Positions 39,101 through 48,622 of a stretch of 64,000 nucleotides of DNA are shown piece after piece. Source of the stretch: Patagioenas fasciata (Eukaryota; Chordata; Aves; Columbiformes; Columbidae). The stretch is taken from positions 48,191,501 to 48,255,500 of the forward strand of contig NC_092523.1 of the NCBI RefSeq assembly GCF_037038585.1, in the 5' to 3' direction. The first letter of the stretch is position 1. Each line of letters begins with the position of its first letter. The notes under the pieces were generated by a model. That model was not told where the DNA came from and ran no database searches. It saw nothing but the letters and a program-made list of their open reading frames with translations. Both the position numbers and the translations under genes were made by a program.

Positions 39101-39547
39101 TTATTCGCAGCCCTTGCACACGGTGGGGCCGGCCTGCCACAGCCCCGACGCCTCCGCCACAGCCCCCGGCTCCCCCTGGGCCTCGGACGCAGGCGGAAGG
39201 TCCCGCGGCAGCGCAGGCAGCCCCTCGGTACCGCAGCCCCCAGGTCTGGCCGCGGGAGACACGGAGCGCCAGGGCCGGGCCGGGCCGGGCCGAAGCCTGA
39301 GGAAAGCGGGAGGCAGCGCCGCCGCCACAAGCGCGCCGCGGGGCGGCCTCAGCGCATGCTCGGCGGCAGCGGCGGGCCGGGACCGCTGGCGCATGCCCGG
39401 CGCGGCCAGCAACACCCGCCCGGCCCCAGCCGGCCCGCCTGGCGCTCCTAGCTGCCCCGGCGCACTCACCGGTGGGCAAGCGGCGCGGATGGGTGCTTTC
39501 GGCGGCTCGCTGCGGGCAGCCTGCGGGCGGTTCTCCTGCTCCTCCAT
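29918..39547 (-). CDS. ERI1: ERI1, 3'-5' exoribonuclease 1 (3'hExo), complete 7-exon coding region
   Basis: ERI1 is a DEDDh-family 3'-5' exoribonuclease. It binds and trims the histone mRNA 3' stem-loop, trims 5.8S rRNA 3' ends and degrades small-RNA duplex overhangs (family knowledge). Coding exons, minus strand: 39547-39470, 38599-38424, 36013-35803, 34466-34383, 33731-33622, 31533-31419 and 30160-29918. They total 1017 nt, giving 338 residues against 349 in human. The six introns are all GT-AG and the phases fit (0, 2, 0, 0, 2, 0). A SAP RNA-binding domain lies at about residues 65-100 (exons 2-3). The exonuclease domain runs from about 116 to 305, with predicted metal and catalytic residues D123 and E125 (VVDFEAT), D223 (TDGSWD), H282 and D287 (HSGLDDSKN). 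No frameshift or internal stop was seen, so the gene looks functional. The start is the first in-frame ATG, in a good Kozak context (G at -3 and +4). The N-terminal tail is about 11 residues shorter than in human. Confidence 0.96.
30161..31418 (-). other. ERI1: ERI1 intron 6
   Basis: GT-AG phase-0 intron of 1258 nt. It includes a run of 12 A at about 31091-31102 on the plus strand. Nothing else was recognised. Confidence 0.9.
31419..31533 (-). CDS. ERI1: ERI1 coding exon 6 (exonuclease motif II)
   Basis: This exon encodes residues 220-258, GSWDMSKFLNIQCRISRIK then YPSFAKKWINIRKSYGNFYK. D223 in SWDMSK corresponds to the motif II aspartate of human ERI1 (D234, offset 11). The acceptor is TTTTTAAG|GTCT and the donor is AAG|GTTTGT. 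The 3' border is phase 0. Confidence 0.96.
31534..33621 (-). other. ERI1: ERI1 intron 5
   Basis: GT-AG phase-2 intron of 2088 nt. It contains two GGAATTCC palindromes 16 bp apart (32161-32168 and 32177-32184). Otherwise it is AT-rich unique sequence without a recognisable repeat. Confidence 0.9.
33622..33731 (-). CDS. ERI1: ERI1 coding exon 5
   Basis: This exon encodes residues 184-219 and two bases of codon 220. EVVDKADTFPQVLQNV leads into IEWMRQWELGTKYTY and SMLTDG. It supplies the helix before motif II and the beginning of motif II. The acceptor has a T-rich tract ending TTTTAG, and the donor is GG|GTATGT. The phase-2 end rebuilds a glycine codon with exon 6. Confidence 0.95.
33732..34382 (-). 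other. ERI1: ERI1 intron 4
   Basis: GT-AG phase-0 intron of 651 nt, the shortest in the gene. Near its 3' end is an A-rich stretch on the plus strand (11 A at 33779-33789), which supplies part of the pyrimidine tract on the gene strand. Confidence 0.9.
34383..34466 (-). CDS. ERI1: ERI1 coding exon 4
   Basis: This exon encodes residues 156-183, EDTFQQYVKPEINPK followed by LSNFCINLTGITQ. Both borders are phase 0, with acceptor TTACAG|GAGGAT and donor CAG|GTAATT. The segment matches the ERI1 region between motifs I and II, the 'YVRPEI...LTGITQ' signature shared by DEDDh exonucleases of the ERI family. Confidence 0.96.
34467..35802 (-). other. ERI1: ERI1 intron 3
   Basis: GT-AG phase-0 intron of 1336 nt. 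The sequence is unique and of mixed composition. I see no repeat family, RNA gene or nested open frame that can be supported. Confidence 0.9.
35803..36013 (-). CDS. ERI1: ERI1 coding exon 3 (end of SAP, exonuclease motif I)
   Basis: This exon encodes residues 85 (part) to 155. GVKDVLRKRLKNYCKKQK completes the SAP domain and its basic helix. The exonuclease domain then opens with YYDYICVVDFEATCEEG, which carries the motif I acids D123 and E125. It is followed by the conserved PPEFVHEIIEFPVVLLNT strand and helix. The acceptor is TTTAG|GGGAG and the donor is ATA|GTAAGT. This is the most recognisable exon in the window. Confidence 0.97.
36014..38423 (-). other. ERI1: ERI1 intron 2
   Basis: GT-AG intron of 2410 nt, the largest in the gene and AT-rich. 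It holds a 15-bp direct repeat near 36940-36978 and a plus-strand pyrimidine-rich patch near 37500-37700. No interspersed element or second gene was recognised in it. Confidence 0.9.
36940..36978 (+). repeat. 15-bp direct repeat in ERI1 intron 2
   Basis: TAATCTAGTTTAATT occurs at 36940-36954 and again, identically, at 36964-36978, separated by 9 bp of related AT-rich sequence. This is probably local slippage duplication. Confidence 0.8.
38424..38599 (-). CDS. ERI1: ERI1 coding exon 2 (linker and first half of SAP domain)
   Basis: This exon encodes residues 27-84 plus the first two bases of codon 85. It contains the block NDFSDPVYKEIALANGYINR, then a SAP-type helix with DELRSKLAEFKLETR. The acceptor is TTCTAG|GGCAGG and the donor is CCAG|GTTAGA. 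The phase-2 end joins exon 3 to rebuild an arginine codon (ETR-GVKD), as in other ERI1 proteins. The first ~20 residues are divergent and Ser/Asn-rich. Confidence 0.93.
38600..39469 (-). other. ERI1: ERI1 intron 1
   Basis: GT-AG intron of 870 nt. Its 5' half lies in the CpG island, and the rest is ordinary AT-rich unique sequence. The long open frames on both strands here come from the scarcity of stop codons in GC-rich DNA and are not genes. Confidence 0.85.
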
Positions 39548-39800
39548 AGCAGCAGCGGCGGGGAGAGCGGCCCGTAGCGGGGCGGGGAGAGCGCGGGGCC
39601 CGCCCCTGGGCGGTGGGGCGGCCCGGCAGCCGCCTCTTCCCCTTCGCCTGGCCGCTGCGCTTCCTGAAACACAAACCGCTGCTCCCACAGTCCCCCTCCG
39701 GGACTGTTATGGGCGGGTGCTCCGCGGCAGCCCTGGGTCCCGCTCCTCTGCGGCAGCACCTCTGGCTTCGTGCTCCCCTCATGTACCTCCTGAGCTTTTG
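39080..39800 (-). promoter_or_regulatory. ERI1: CpG island promoter region of ERI1
   Basis: The base composition changes abruptly to very GC- and CpG-rich sequence over about 700 bp surrounding coding exon 1, in an otherwise AT-rich neighbourhood. Upstream of the ATG are Sp1-type GC boxes on either strand (GGGGCGGGG at 39579-39587, CCCGCCCC at 39599-39606, GTGGGGCGG at 39613-39621). I see no TATA box. This fits a broad housekeeping-type promoter with the transcription start a short way upstream of 39547. The exact start cannot be read from sequence. Confidence 0.8.
39470..39547 (-). CDS. ERI1: ERI1 coding exon 1 (start codon)
   Basis: This exon encodes residues 1-26, beginning MEEQENRPQAAR and ending ACPP. 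The ATG is at 39547-39545. Just upstream the same frame stays open but has no other ATG. The 3' border is a strong donor, CCG|GTGAGT, at 39469-39468. The tail is polar and proline- and alanine-rich, probably disordered, as expected ahead of the SAP domain. It sits inside the CpG island. This is the least conserved part of the protein, so the exon call rests on the frame, the donor and the phase match to exon 2. Confidence 0.85.
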
Positions 39801-40860
39801 CTGAGTAGCCTCCTGGTTTTGAGGTCACGGCAACTTTCTGGAAGCTCTGGCCGTGTTATGGGAAAGAAAAGCACTGGACAGACACCCTATGTTTCCACGT
39901 TCATCTCCTCATGACACTGACAGCACAGGGCATCCTAAACAGGGGTTTGGGGCATCCGTGGGGTGTGGTGGCAGTGTCCCAGGCACCAGAGCAGTTTGGC
40001 TGGCCCACATCCCCTCCTTGCCCAGGGAAACAGCCTCACTTGCTCTTCCCCATATCCCTTAATCCACAGTCAACAGTGGGGTGCGGTGGCTGGCATGAGA
40101 CACATAGGAGCACTCTGGGTCTTCTCACCCAGGATAAGGCAAAGGGAGGAGGCCTCTCTGACCATCCTGGACCAGTTAATTTTCCACTGATGCTTCCCAC
40201 AGCCCTTGAGCACAGTCCAAGCGCATCCTCGGAGATTTCCCTTCTGTCCCTCTGCAATGGAGGCCAACATGTATGTGGAACCCACTTGACTGAGGCAACC
40301 AGCCTGACAACCTCCACATCTGCCAGCCCCTAAATACGCTGATATAACCACATCTGCCCAGTTTTGGCTGGGGCCCAGCCACTGGCCCTCAGTCGTGTCT
40401 CCTTCCTCACTCTCACACACCATCATCTTGCTGCAGATGCTGCCATCTCTTGCCTTGTGCAGTACTGCTGTGTTTGTTGGGGTTACCATGGAGGGCTGTC
40501 TTTTCCCCTCCAGGGCAGAGTGGTGACAAAAGCAGGCTCACACACAGCTGCTCAAGGCTGCGTGGAAAGGGACTCACTTTTAATTCACCCTCCTGGTGCT
40601 GCCGCTCATGCCCACGTTGGCAAGCAAAAGGCTCTCACCTCTGAACAATGTGGCACTTGAGGAGGGCTTTCAGGGAAACCAGACTTGCAAAACAACAAAT
40701 AACATGGTACCTGGATTCAGAAAACCCCACATCTACAATGTGGCAAAGACACTTTCAGAGCTAGGGCCCAAGGAGGCACTGGAAGAGGAGAAACAAATCA
40801 AACAGCCAGACCCCTCCTTGAGATTGAGATCACTTTTATTTTCAGTTGTTTTGGTGAGGA

Positions 40861-40915
40861 TGTGTGGGTGAGTGTGCGTGTGGTGTATGTCTGGGCATGC
40901 ATGTGTGTGTGCGCA
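40861..40915 (+). repeat. TG-rich imperfect dinucleotide tract
   Basis: An alternating purine-pyrimidine stretch rich in TG, with CG and CA interruptions, including GGGCATGCATGTGTGTGTGC. It is an imperfect (TG)n microsatellite that could adopt Z-DNA. Confidence 0.75.
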
Positions 40916-42626
40916 GAGTCCTGCCCAGGGGTGTAGATTATATGAATATCTGCAATTACAGTCCATGAACTGAGCCATGAAGTGAGTGATGAGTGCTACA
41001 CTGAGGCCCACTTGGCTTGCCTCTTCTTGTGCTTACTGCAGTGCAGCGTCTCCACCTCCCCACACTGCTGTTGCAAGGATGCCAGCCCAAGATCCCACAC
41101 AAAGGGCACGGGAGGACCTGAGCTCCAGGATCTGACTCTGCAGGAGTTAGCCAGTGGGTTTTTGCCTCACTTAGTGAGCTCCTAAATGCTATTTGCAGTT
41201 CCCTTTAACACAACGTCACTGAGGAGACCCTACTGCTCTGGCAAACTTTAACCACCTCAGAGGTACAAAGAGGAAGGGAACACAGACCCCATGTAAGCTC
41301 TAGAGCTACAGTGCAGCCAAGCACATCTTGGGTTTCTGGGAAAGCAGCACCCAAATGCACTGTTGTGTGGTTTTCACAGCCACCGTGGAACTGTAGCACT
41401 GGGGAAGCTGCAAGGGAGATGACCTGTACTTCTGCAGCCCCCGCTCTCTTCCATCTGATTTGAGAGATCACAAGGCAGGTGACATCCCAATCTGGTCTCT
41501 ATTTCTGTTTAATTTTAAAGCTGAATCCCCCAAGCTCAGAGCAGAGAGAGAATGCCGAAAGAACAGTATTGCCACAAAAAGAGACTAGTCAAATGCATCC
41601 TGGCCTTGTGGCAGGTTGGAAACAGATCTGATTTCTCTGATCTTTTTGCCTATAGCACAGTTAAAGCAGAGGTATCCCAGGACCCTCCCCTCTGCAGTTG
41701 CCAGAGGCCTCCAAGTACCCCTGCAAACCCTAAGATGAGCTGGATGTGCAGCATCACCCTTCACGCTCCCTCTCACTCTACCTCAACACATTTGTGTGCT
41801 GCTTAGGGACATGCAATTTCTCATGTGTTATACAGATGCAGCAGAAGGCAATGCTGCTATCCTGGGAGTTTCATTTGGACAGATGCAGATTTGAATCCCA
41901 GGTTTTGCTTTGGAGAATAACACAACACATTCCAGGACACGTTCCAGGTGCCAAAAGTCCTGCAGTGCAAAGCAACTTGCCAGCTCTGCTTCCAAACCTG
42001 TCTGCACTAGTTTCAGTAGGAAATCAACTGGTCAGCAAGAGGTCTGCAAACCAATAAGCAAAACCAGCATAGTCCTCTCGAGTGAAGTAGGCATCTAGTA
42101 CCAGGAGATTTTTCCTCCTATTCCAAAGGGGCTAAATTCACTGTCAGCTCCACAGGGAGACAATTGATGCCCCAGTGCTTTCCAACCTCTTCATAACACT
42201 TTCAGTAAGGGGTACAGGGTGCTCCACAGAGGCCTTGGTCATTTCTAACAGTTCAGTAACTCTCCAAGCAGGGCCAAGAACAAGAATATAATACATGCTC
42301 TGAACTTGGTTATCTCTGCTCTTAGGGCACTGCCTTCAAGCTCTTTCCTTGTGGCCTGACTTATGAAAGAGGACAGATCCTCCAAAAACACAGGGCTCTC
42401 ATCCCTGTGGCTCAGGGATGTTAAGTGGGGGTCTAACAGGCAGGAGCTCACTGAAGGGACACTGTGTGCAGAAGACTCCAGGATACATCCTCAAAAAAGT
42501 GTGACAGCAAAATCAAAAGGACTGTCAGCCACTTGGCTTGGTTCTCCTGCGGAGATCTCCCACCTGGCAGTTGCAAAGGGGAGGAGTTTTTGAACTGCAT
42601 AGAAAATTAAATAGCTTTTGCATATT

Positions 42627-42643
42627 AAAAAAAAAAAAAAAAA
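42627..42643 (+). repeat. poly(A) tract, 17 nt
   Basis: Uninterrupted A run following TTTTGCATATT. The upstream 300 bp do not resemble a spliced gene copy, so a processed pseudogene is not supported. Confidence 0.85.
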
Positions 42644-45600
42644 CACAGATGAAAACAGTTAACACCAGTTACTTAACAGTGGGCAGATGAGTGATCACCA
42701 TTTCACATTAAATAGACCCAACTAGATTGATCTCCATACTGCCACACTGCTGGCATTATGGCTTCAGTGCACGCAGCTGACTGAGTCCCTGCAAAGGCTA
42801 GGTAATGCAGTGCTCCTGCTGTGGTGGTGTGCCCCGGCAGGAGGGCTGTGGTCCCAAGAAGCAGGCTGTAAGATGTCTGCTCTGTCCTCTCACTCCTTCA
42901 ATGCTCACGCATCCCAGACCAGATGGGCGCACTGGGAAACAGGTCTCCAGCTAGAAAAGGATTCCAGTTTGTGGTTTCGTTACAATGTGGTTTCCACGCA
43001 ATGGTCACAGCAACAAATTGCTAGTTTCTTCCTATGAAGAATGGAAAGAGAGAGGTAAGTAGCAGCAAAGAGAGCAGAATGCCACCCAGCATGGGAGGTG
43101 ACAGTAGGGAATGCCCTAACATAAATTTTGGCTATACCTGGGCCCTTCATGTCTCATGGGCAGCAAGACTCAGCACAAGGGAGTTTCCCAGCCACTATTC
43201 TTGACACCACTCAAAAATCTCACCTCCCTTCTATTCCCTCCAGCCACCACAGGCAATTTCTAGTTCCCAATTCATCTATAGGGATACAGAAGCACAATCA
43301 ATTAATGCCTCTCACTGACATAAGAAAGGTTCAGATGCCCATTGTCACAGGTGGCAGGTCAACACACGAAATCTGAGCCCAAGCTCTCCCCAGCTGGAAT
43401 GATATCCTGAAGAGAGGTGCAGCTGACTGAGCTGCCAAGATTTCATTTGGCAGCTTTCCCCCTGAGGTGAGGCACCATAGCTTGATTTCTTCTAACTGGC
43501 CTCCACAATCTCCCTCTAGAGTGGGTTCTGCCCTGCATTTCCCAGTGTTAAGTTCCTGCCAAGGGGGATATCTGCAGCCCTACACACAAGGATGGTATTT
43601 GAAGGACCAGAAGCCAGGGGAACAGCACCTGTGGAACAGCAGCAAGTCCCAGCAGGATGCATGTCACTGTCTTGCACTGGCTGCAGGCCTGGCCAGCCTG
43701 CATCCTGGTGGGGACTGCCTGCTGACCACTATCACCCATCCCAGGTCTGCCAACACAGCCTGAAGGGTTAAGAGTTGAACATTAACATAAACATTTTAAG
43801 TCCCTCACCTCTCAGACCTCTACCAGCATATGATGAAGGGATCCTGGCTCTGGAAATGCCTGCTTCCGATTCAGTTTACACAAAATCAAATATTTGCATG
43901 GAGCAGGACTCACACCCCAGTTATCAGGGTTCAGCTGTAGGGCACAAACTGACAGCGACACCTCAGAAGTCCTCAAAAACCATCTAGTCAGGAGAGAAAC
44001 GAGCACTGTTGTGGCAGTGCTCAGCGTGCCCTTTCCCACATCTGGCCTAGGGAGAATGGCTGCCCAAGAAGAACAGCTGCCAGAGTCAGCCCAAGGGCAT
44101 CAGTCATGCGCTGCTTCACTAGATCTCTGCACAAAGATGCCTGGATGGCTTTGCTAGGAGGAGGAGGACCCAGATCTAGATTTCTACTGCTCTAGTGGCC
44201 ACGATGCACGGAGAATACCACAATGGCAACTCCAGAGCATCCAGGCATGGGCAGAAAATGAGCTGTTGGGAGCTAGCGATAAGGAAGAAATGTCAAGTGC
44301 TGAGGGTACAGTGACTGCCCTTCTTCCATTCCTGTGTGATTACAAGACATCCTTACTGCTTCATGGCACAGTGTATGTGAACACACAAGGCAGGAAACAC
44401 TTCCCAGCTCTGCTGCCACTGCCCAAGTCTGCTGTGTGGGACACAGCCAACTGTTTTGCAGTGGAGCAATTTTAAAGGCTTCACAGTATCCACCCCCTCC
44501 CTGCCAAAGCCTTGGCCACCTGCCACAAAACTCACTTGTCCAGGAACAAATCCAGGGAATCCTGCTACAGCTCATTTCAAGAGCCTTTCCTCCAAGCAGG
44601 TCTGAATTAAATGGTACCAAGAACATTTTTACATTCATCATGAGATCCAAATGGGTTTTCAACACGCGATCAATGCGTCCACAGAATCCTATCCCCAGTG
44701 CTTTCCCTCTGGCCAGTGGCCCTGCCATCTGCAGCAATCGTTTTGCTTCATGCCTTGTTGTTGTCCCCGATCTCCAGGTGACTGCATCCACTCCAGCCAC
44801 GAGGCCTCCACCTGGGAGCTGCCCCCATCCCACAGCATTTCAGAGTCCAAAGTCCCATCGATCTCCATCAGCATGCAACTCCTCAGCTGGAGAGATGGGA
44901 GCACTGCAGAGCATCAGCCATGTTCTGCCTGGTGGAAAACCTTTGGCACCAGCACTGACGATTTATCTGGAAGAGGAAAGGATAAAGAAAATGTAATATA
45001 GCACAAGCAGCAAGGTTCATAGTGCTTGTGATGAATAACCTAAGACACACGTTTTTCCCTAGGCTTCTAAATAGGAAGGGTGAAGTCTTTAAAAGTAACA
45101 CAGGCCTTTTTGAGAACACAAGTTGCCTGCCAGCAAAGTGACTGTGAAACTGGGACACAGTTGTTAGACATTTTGGAAGGCAGGCTGGAGCGCAGGAGGA
45201 CAAGTGCACAGGCACAGCCTGACAGCACAGTAAAACAGAAATTGCAGTCTTGGGTTACAAATGTGCTGTGCCAAGTACACATACAGGAGGATAGAGTGAA
45301 CAGACAGCGGTGACCTGTGGCTCAGTATCAAGGCAGCTACCTTGTTTCCTCCCCCAGGTGGGAACTTCACCTTCACACACAGGTCAACAGCTATTCTTCA
45401 GCAGGATGAGTGTATTTCGGGGTGGTACGGTACTGAACAGAGAGAACAGCATCCAAAGCTACTTGCAGATACTGAAGTTAAAGTAATATGTATTCACATG
45501 CAGCATAGTAGCAGCCACCAGCAAGACACTTGGCTCACTCTTCTAAGGTTCCTGCCAAATTCCCTTGTGCCACTCAAAGGAGAGCAGGCCATGGCTGCAT

Positions 45601-45754
45601 TTCTGTTCTGCAAGAAAACCTATGCATCAAAAAGCCTGTTTTTGCAAGTGGTGTTTCACATTTGTTGCCACTACAACACAGCACTGTTTTCCAAGCACAT
45701 CCCCACTCTGTGGAGTACATATGGGCTATTGATACACAGGTGGGCAGAGCTCCT

Positions 45755-46145
45755 GTCCAGAGGGACCTCACCAAATTGGGCCAACAACAGTGCTGTGAAA
45801 TTCAACAAGGATAAGTACATAGCCCTACACCTAGAACGGGACAACCCCATGTACCGCCATAGCCTGGGGTCCAACTGCCTTGGGATCTGGTGAAGAACAT
45901 GTTGAAAACAAGACAGCAGTCCACCTTTGTGACAATGAAAGCCAAACTGTAATAATGGAGACTCAGGACACAAGGAAAAAAGTTCTGCCCCAGGTGAACA
46001 GTGTACCTCTAGAGTCCAGAGAGGTATCCTCCACCCTTGGCAGTCATCAACCCTTGCCTAAGACAAGGTCTTAAGCAACCTAACTCAGCTGCAAGGGTGG
46101 CCCTGCTTGGAGCAGGGCGTGGACACGGACCTGAGGTCCTGTCCT
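45755..46145 (+). mobile_element. CR1 LINE relic with internal deletion
   Basis: The left part carries GTCCAGAGGGACCT, GAAATTCAACAAGGATAAGT, then a GGACAACCCCATGTACCG word and AGCCTGGGGTCCAACTG, which are CR1 ORF2 C-terminal words. The right part has GTGGCCCTGCTTGGAGCAGG and a 'gaggtcctgtcctacct' end, typical of the CR1 3' UTR. The sequence between is poorly matched, suggesting deletion or heavy decay. Confidence 0.6.
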
Positions 46146-48471
46146 ACCTAAAGCTGATCTCCTGATCTGACCTGCCCACTATGTGTGCCTTGCATGTCAC
46201 AACATAGCTCAGGGAACACCTCAACCCATTTTACTGTACCTCTTATCCTTTGAGTGGGCTGTCTATATCCACAAATAATTAGGACAGTCCCCCAGGTTGT
46301 GGGGCTGCTACCTTCCAGAAAAAATGCTTAGTAAGTGCATGTTTTATGTAGGCTTTCTGGTGTCTATTGACAGGGGAATGGGGGTCTGCTTTCAGGTCTC
46401 ACTTGGAACAAGGGCTGGTCACAGTAGGAGTAGGGGGGTAAACCAAGGCAACATTAACTCGCTCGCTGCCATTCTTGGGACAGATGATCTCCGTCAGTCC
46501 CTCTGGTCTTGGCTGACTCAGCAGTTCTCCTGTGAATAAGGGAAAATAATGAAAACATTTAAGCATCAGCCAGGCAGTTTTTGCAATTTTTGCTTTTAGC
46601 ATGCCCTTCCCCTCCCCCTCACCAGGTAAACATCCATGACTGATGCAAAGGAGCACTGTAAGAGGGCTTAGTGGTCCTGCAACCCAAGCAGGTCTCATCT
46701 GTGTAACCATGGTGAATGTCCTGGTGATTACTGCTTGGAGACATGCTGTTCCACACAAACATTAACATCTGCCATCTCTCCTGTTTCTGCGTTGAATCAC
46801 TGCGCACAAACTTGTGAGCTCCTTAGGGATTCATAGCATCTAGACGGAATCTAATGAGATGGAGGGTTTAGGAGTAGGTGTTTTAATTAGGCTTTGGGGG
46901 CAGATGGGATCCAGAAGTTTACTTTCAATCTCCATGAAAGGGAAGAAGCTGACCTGTAGCATCGGCAGGATAATTGGCAGACAGAGAAAGCTACAGATAC
47001 AAGCCTTATTATTCACATCTGCATACTACAACCATCCACACCAACAAAGATAACCCAAAAGCATCTGTCTTTCAGTTCGAGCAGAAGGATCCTACAAGGA
47101 CCCTGCCAACAGCACCTTCTTTGGTATGAACCAGAAAGAAGATGGTTTGAAAGGACTGCCACAGACATGATTTTTGCATCACTTCAGGATGTCACCTCTA
47201 AGACATTCAGGGGAGGACCTCAAACCACCCACAGACAAGTATGCTTGACCTTTTCTGAACCCGTATGTTACCTCCTGTTCCGTCCCTGAGCAACCCTGCC
47301 CATTGCGCCTGTTCAGCCATTGCTCCAGTGCTGCAATTTCTCAGCAGGAGCTACCTGGGAGCTGAAGAGACCCTGCTGTTCTGTGATGGCTGGCCAGGTG
47401 TAGGGTGCCTCTCATAGCTGCCAGAACAATATTTAGAAGCAGGTAAAAATACTCAAGAGGATTCCCTAATGCCTGTCTCCATGGGTGTGCTCGCCACAGC
47501 TCCTGTGGGACTGATGCTGAGTCTTGACAGGACTCTGGGCCACACTATACTCTGCTGAGTGTGCAGATCCCAGCTCCCAGCAGTCAGCTCTTACCTAATG
47601 CAGGCAATGCCTGCTCTGTATTGAGCCAGCAGCAGTGGGGGGCTCTCTCACAACCCACAGTATCCCCCTGCTAAATGAGTTGCACCAGCTCTGCTGTCCA
47701 AATGACCAGCTGGCAGCTCCTCACTGCTGGCACCCTTGCAGTATGTGCAAGACACGGGTCAGCACAGTGAGAGGGAAAGCCAGGTGCTGAGCTGTGCCCA
47801 GCTCCACAGAACACTTCCCCAACAGCTTGCTCAGAGCAACTCAAGTTTCCTCCTGGCTCCACTGCACATGCCTGACCCCAGCAGGTCAGATTCCCTGGCC
47901 ATCGACATGCCATCTCCTCCATGTAGCCCAGCCACAGCTCAGACACCCAATAGCACCAGAAGCACCTCTTGAGACCAGCCTAGCATTTAGGGTCTGCTCT
48001 CAAAGGCAGTTTGGGTTGGCAGCACCCATGCCCAGCAAGGGTTCAGTTCTTCTGCTGAGCTTGTCCACATAGGTGCCAAACAGCCCCATCTCAGGCAGAA
48101 GCACCAACTGGATTGTGCCAGCCACATCAGTGATGTCCTTCCTATGGGGAGGCCAGCTGTAAGCAGGCTGCAGTCACAGGTCCACACAAAACTCTCTGTA
48201 TCCATCAATCAAGGAGCCACCCTGAGCTGTCCCTACTTCCACTAAAACACTCAAGACAGATGGTCCTTGGACTCCTCTATTTTGAAATATACTTGCAATA
48301 AATTCCTCTGCTGTTAAACCAAGAATGTCAGAAAAATGTCTCCCCATGTCTAGCTGTGATTACCAAGCAGGCCAGCAAAACCAGAAAAGAAATCATGCTT
48401 TGAAGAAGCTCTGTCCAGCCTGTGCAGCAATGGCACAAGTCAGCCCCATCATACCTGAAAGCCTCACAGAT
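46146..48471. other. Intergenic DNA, no supported gene
   Basis: Unique moderate-GC sequence between a CR1 relic and the CTCCT array. No exon, RNA gene or element was recognised. Confidence 0.55.
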
Positions 48472-48622
48472 TCCTCTCCTCTCCTCTCCTCTCCTCTCCT
48501 CTCCTCTCCTCTCCTCTCCTCTCCTCTCCTCTCCTCTCCTCTCCTCTCCTCTCCTCTCCTCTCCTCTCCTCTCCTCTCCTCTCCTCTCCTCTCCTCTCCT
48601 CTCCTCTCCTCTCCTCTCCTCC
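48472..48622 (+). repeat. (CTCCT)n pentanucleotide microsatellite, about 29 units
   Basis: This is a virtually uninterrupted CTCCT array: 29 perfect units at 48476-48620, with partial units on each side. One strand is pure pyrimidine and the other pure purine (AGGAG). All frames through it are open, which creates spurious Ser/Leu/Pro and Arg/Gly/Glu repeat open frames on both strands. Confidence 0.98.

Larger units (their letters stand above)
39830..45754. other. Intergenic DNA upstream of ERI1
   Basis: Composition returns to moderate GC beyond the CpG island. There is no recognisable exon. The TG-rich tract at 40861-40915 and the poly(A) at 42627-42643 are the only repeats seen. Overlapping antisense open frames at about 44270-45000 have no recognisable domains. 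Confidence 0.55.

Noticed and set aside
39063..39914. Several long overlapping open frames on both strands around 39.1-39.9 kb
   Set aside because: They lie in the CpG island, where stop codons are rare, and overlap ERI1 exon 1. Their Ala/Gly/Arg/Pro-rich peptides have no domain.
42300..42643. Processed pseudogene or SINE suggested by the 17-nt poly(A)
   Set aside because: No gene-derived, tRNA-derived or 7SL-derived body precedes it, and no clear target-site duplication was seen.
44273..44996. Two ~186-codon open frames on opposite strands
   Set aside because: They overlap extensively, have no recognisable domain, and show no splice or promoter context. The best reading is chance in CT/AG-rich DNA.
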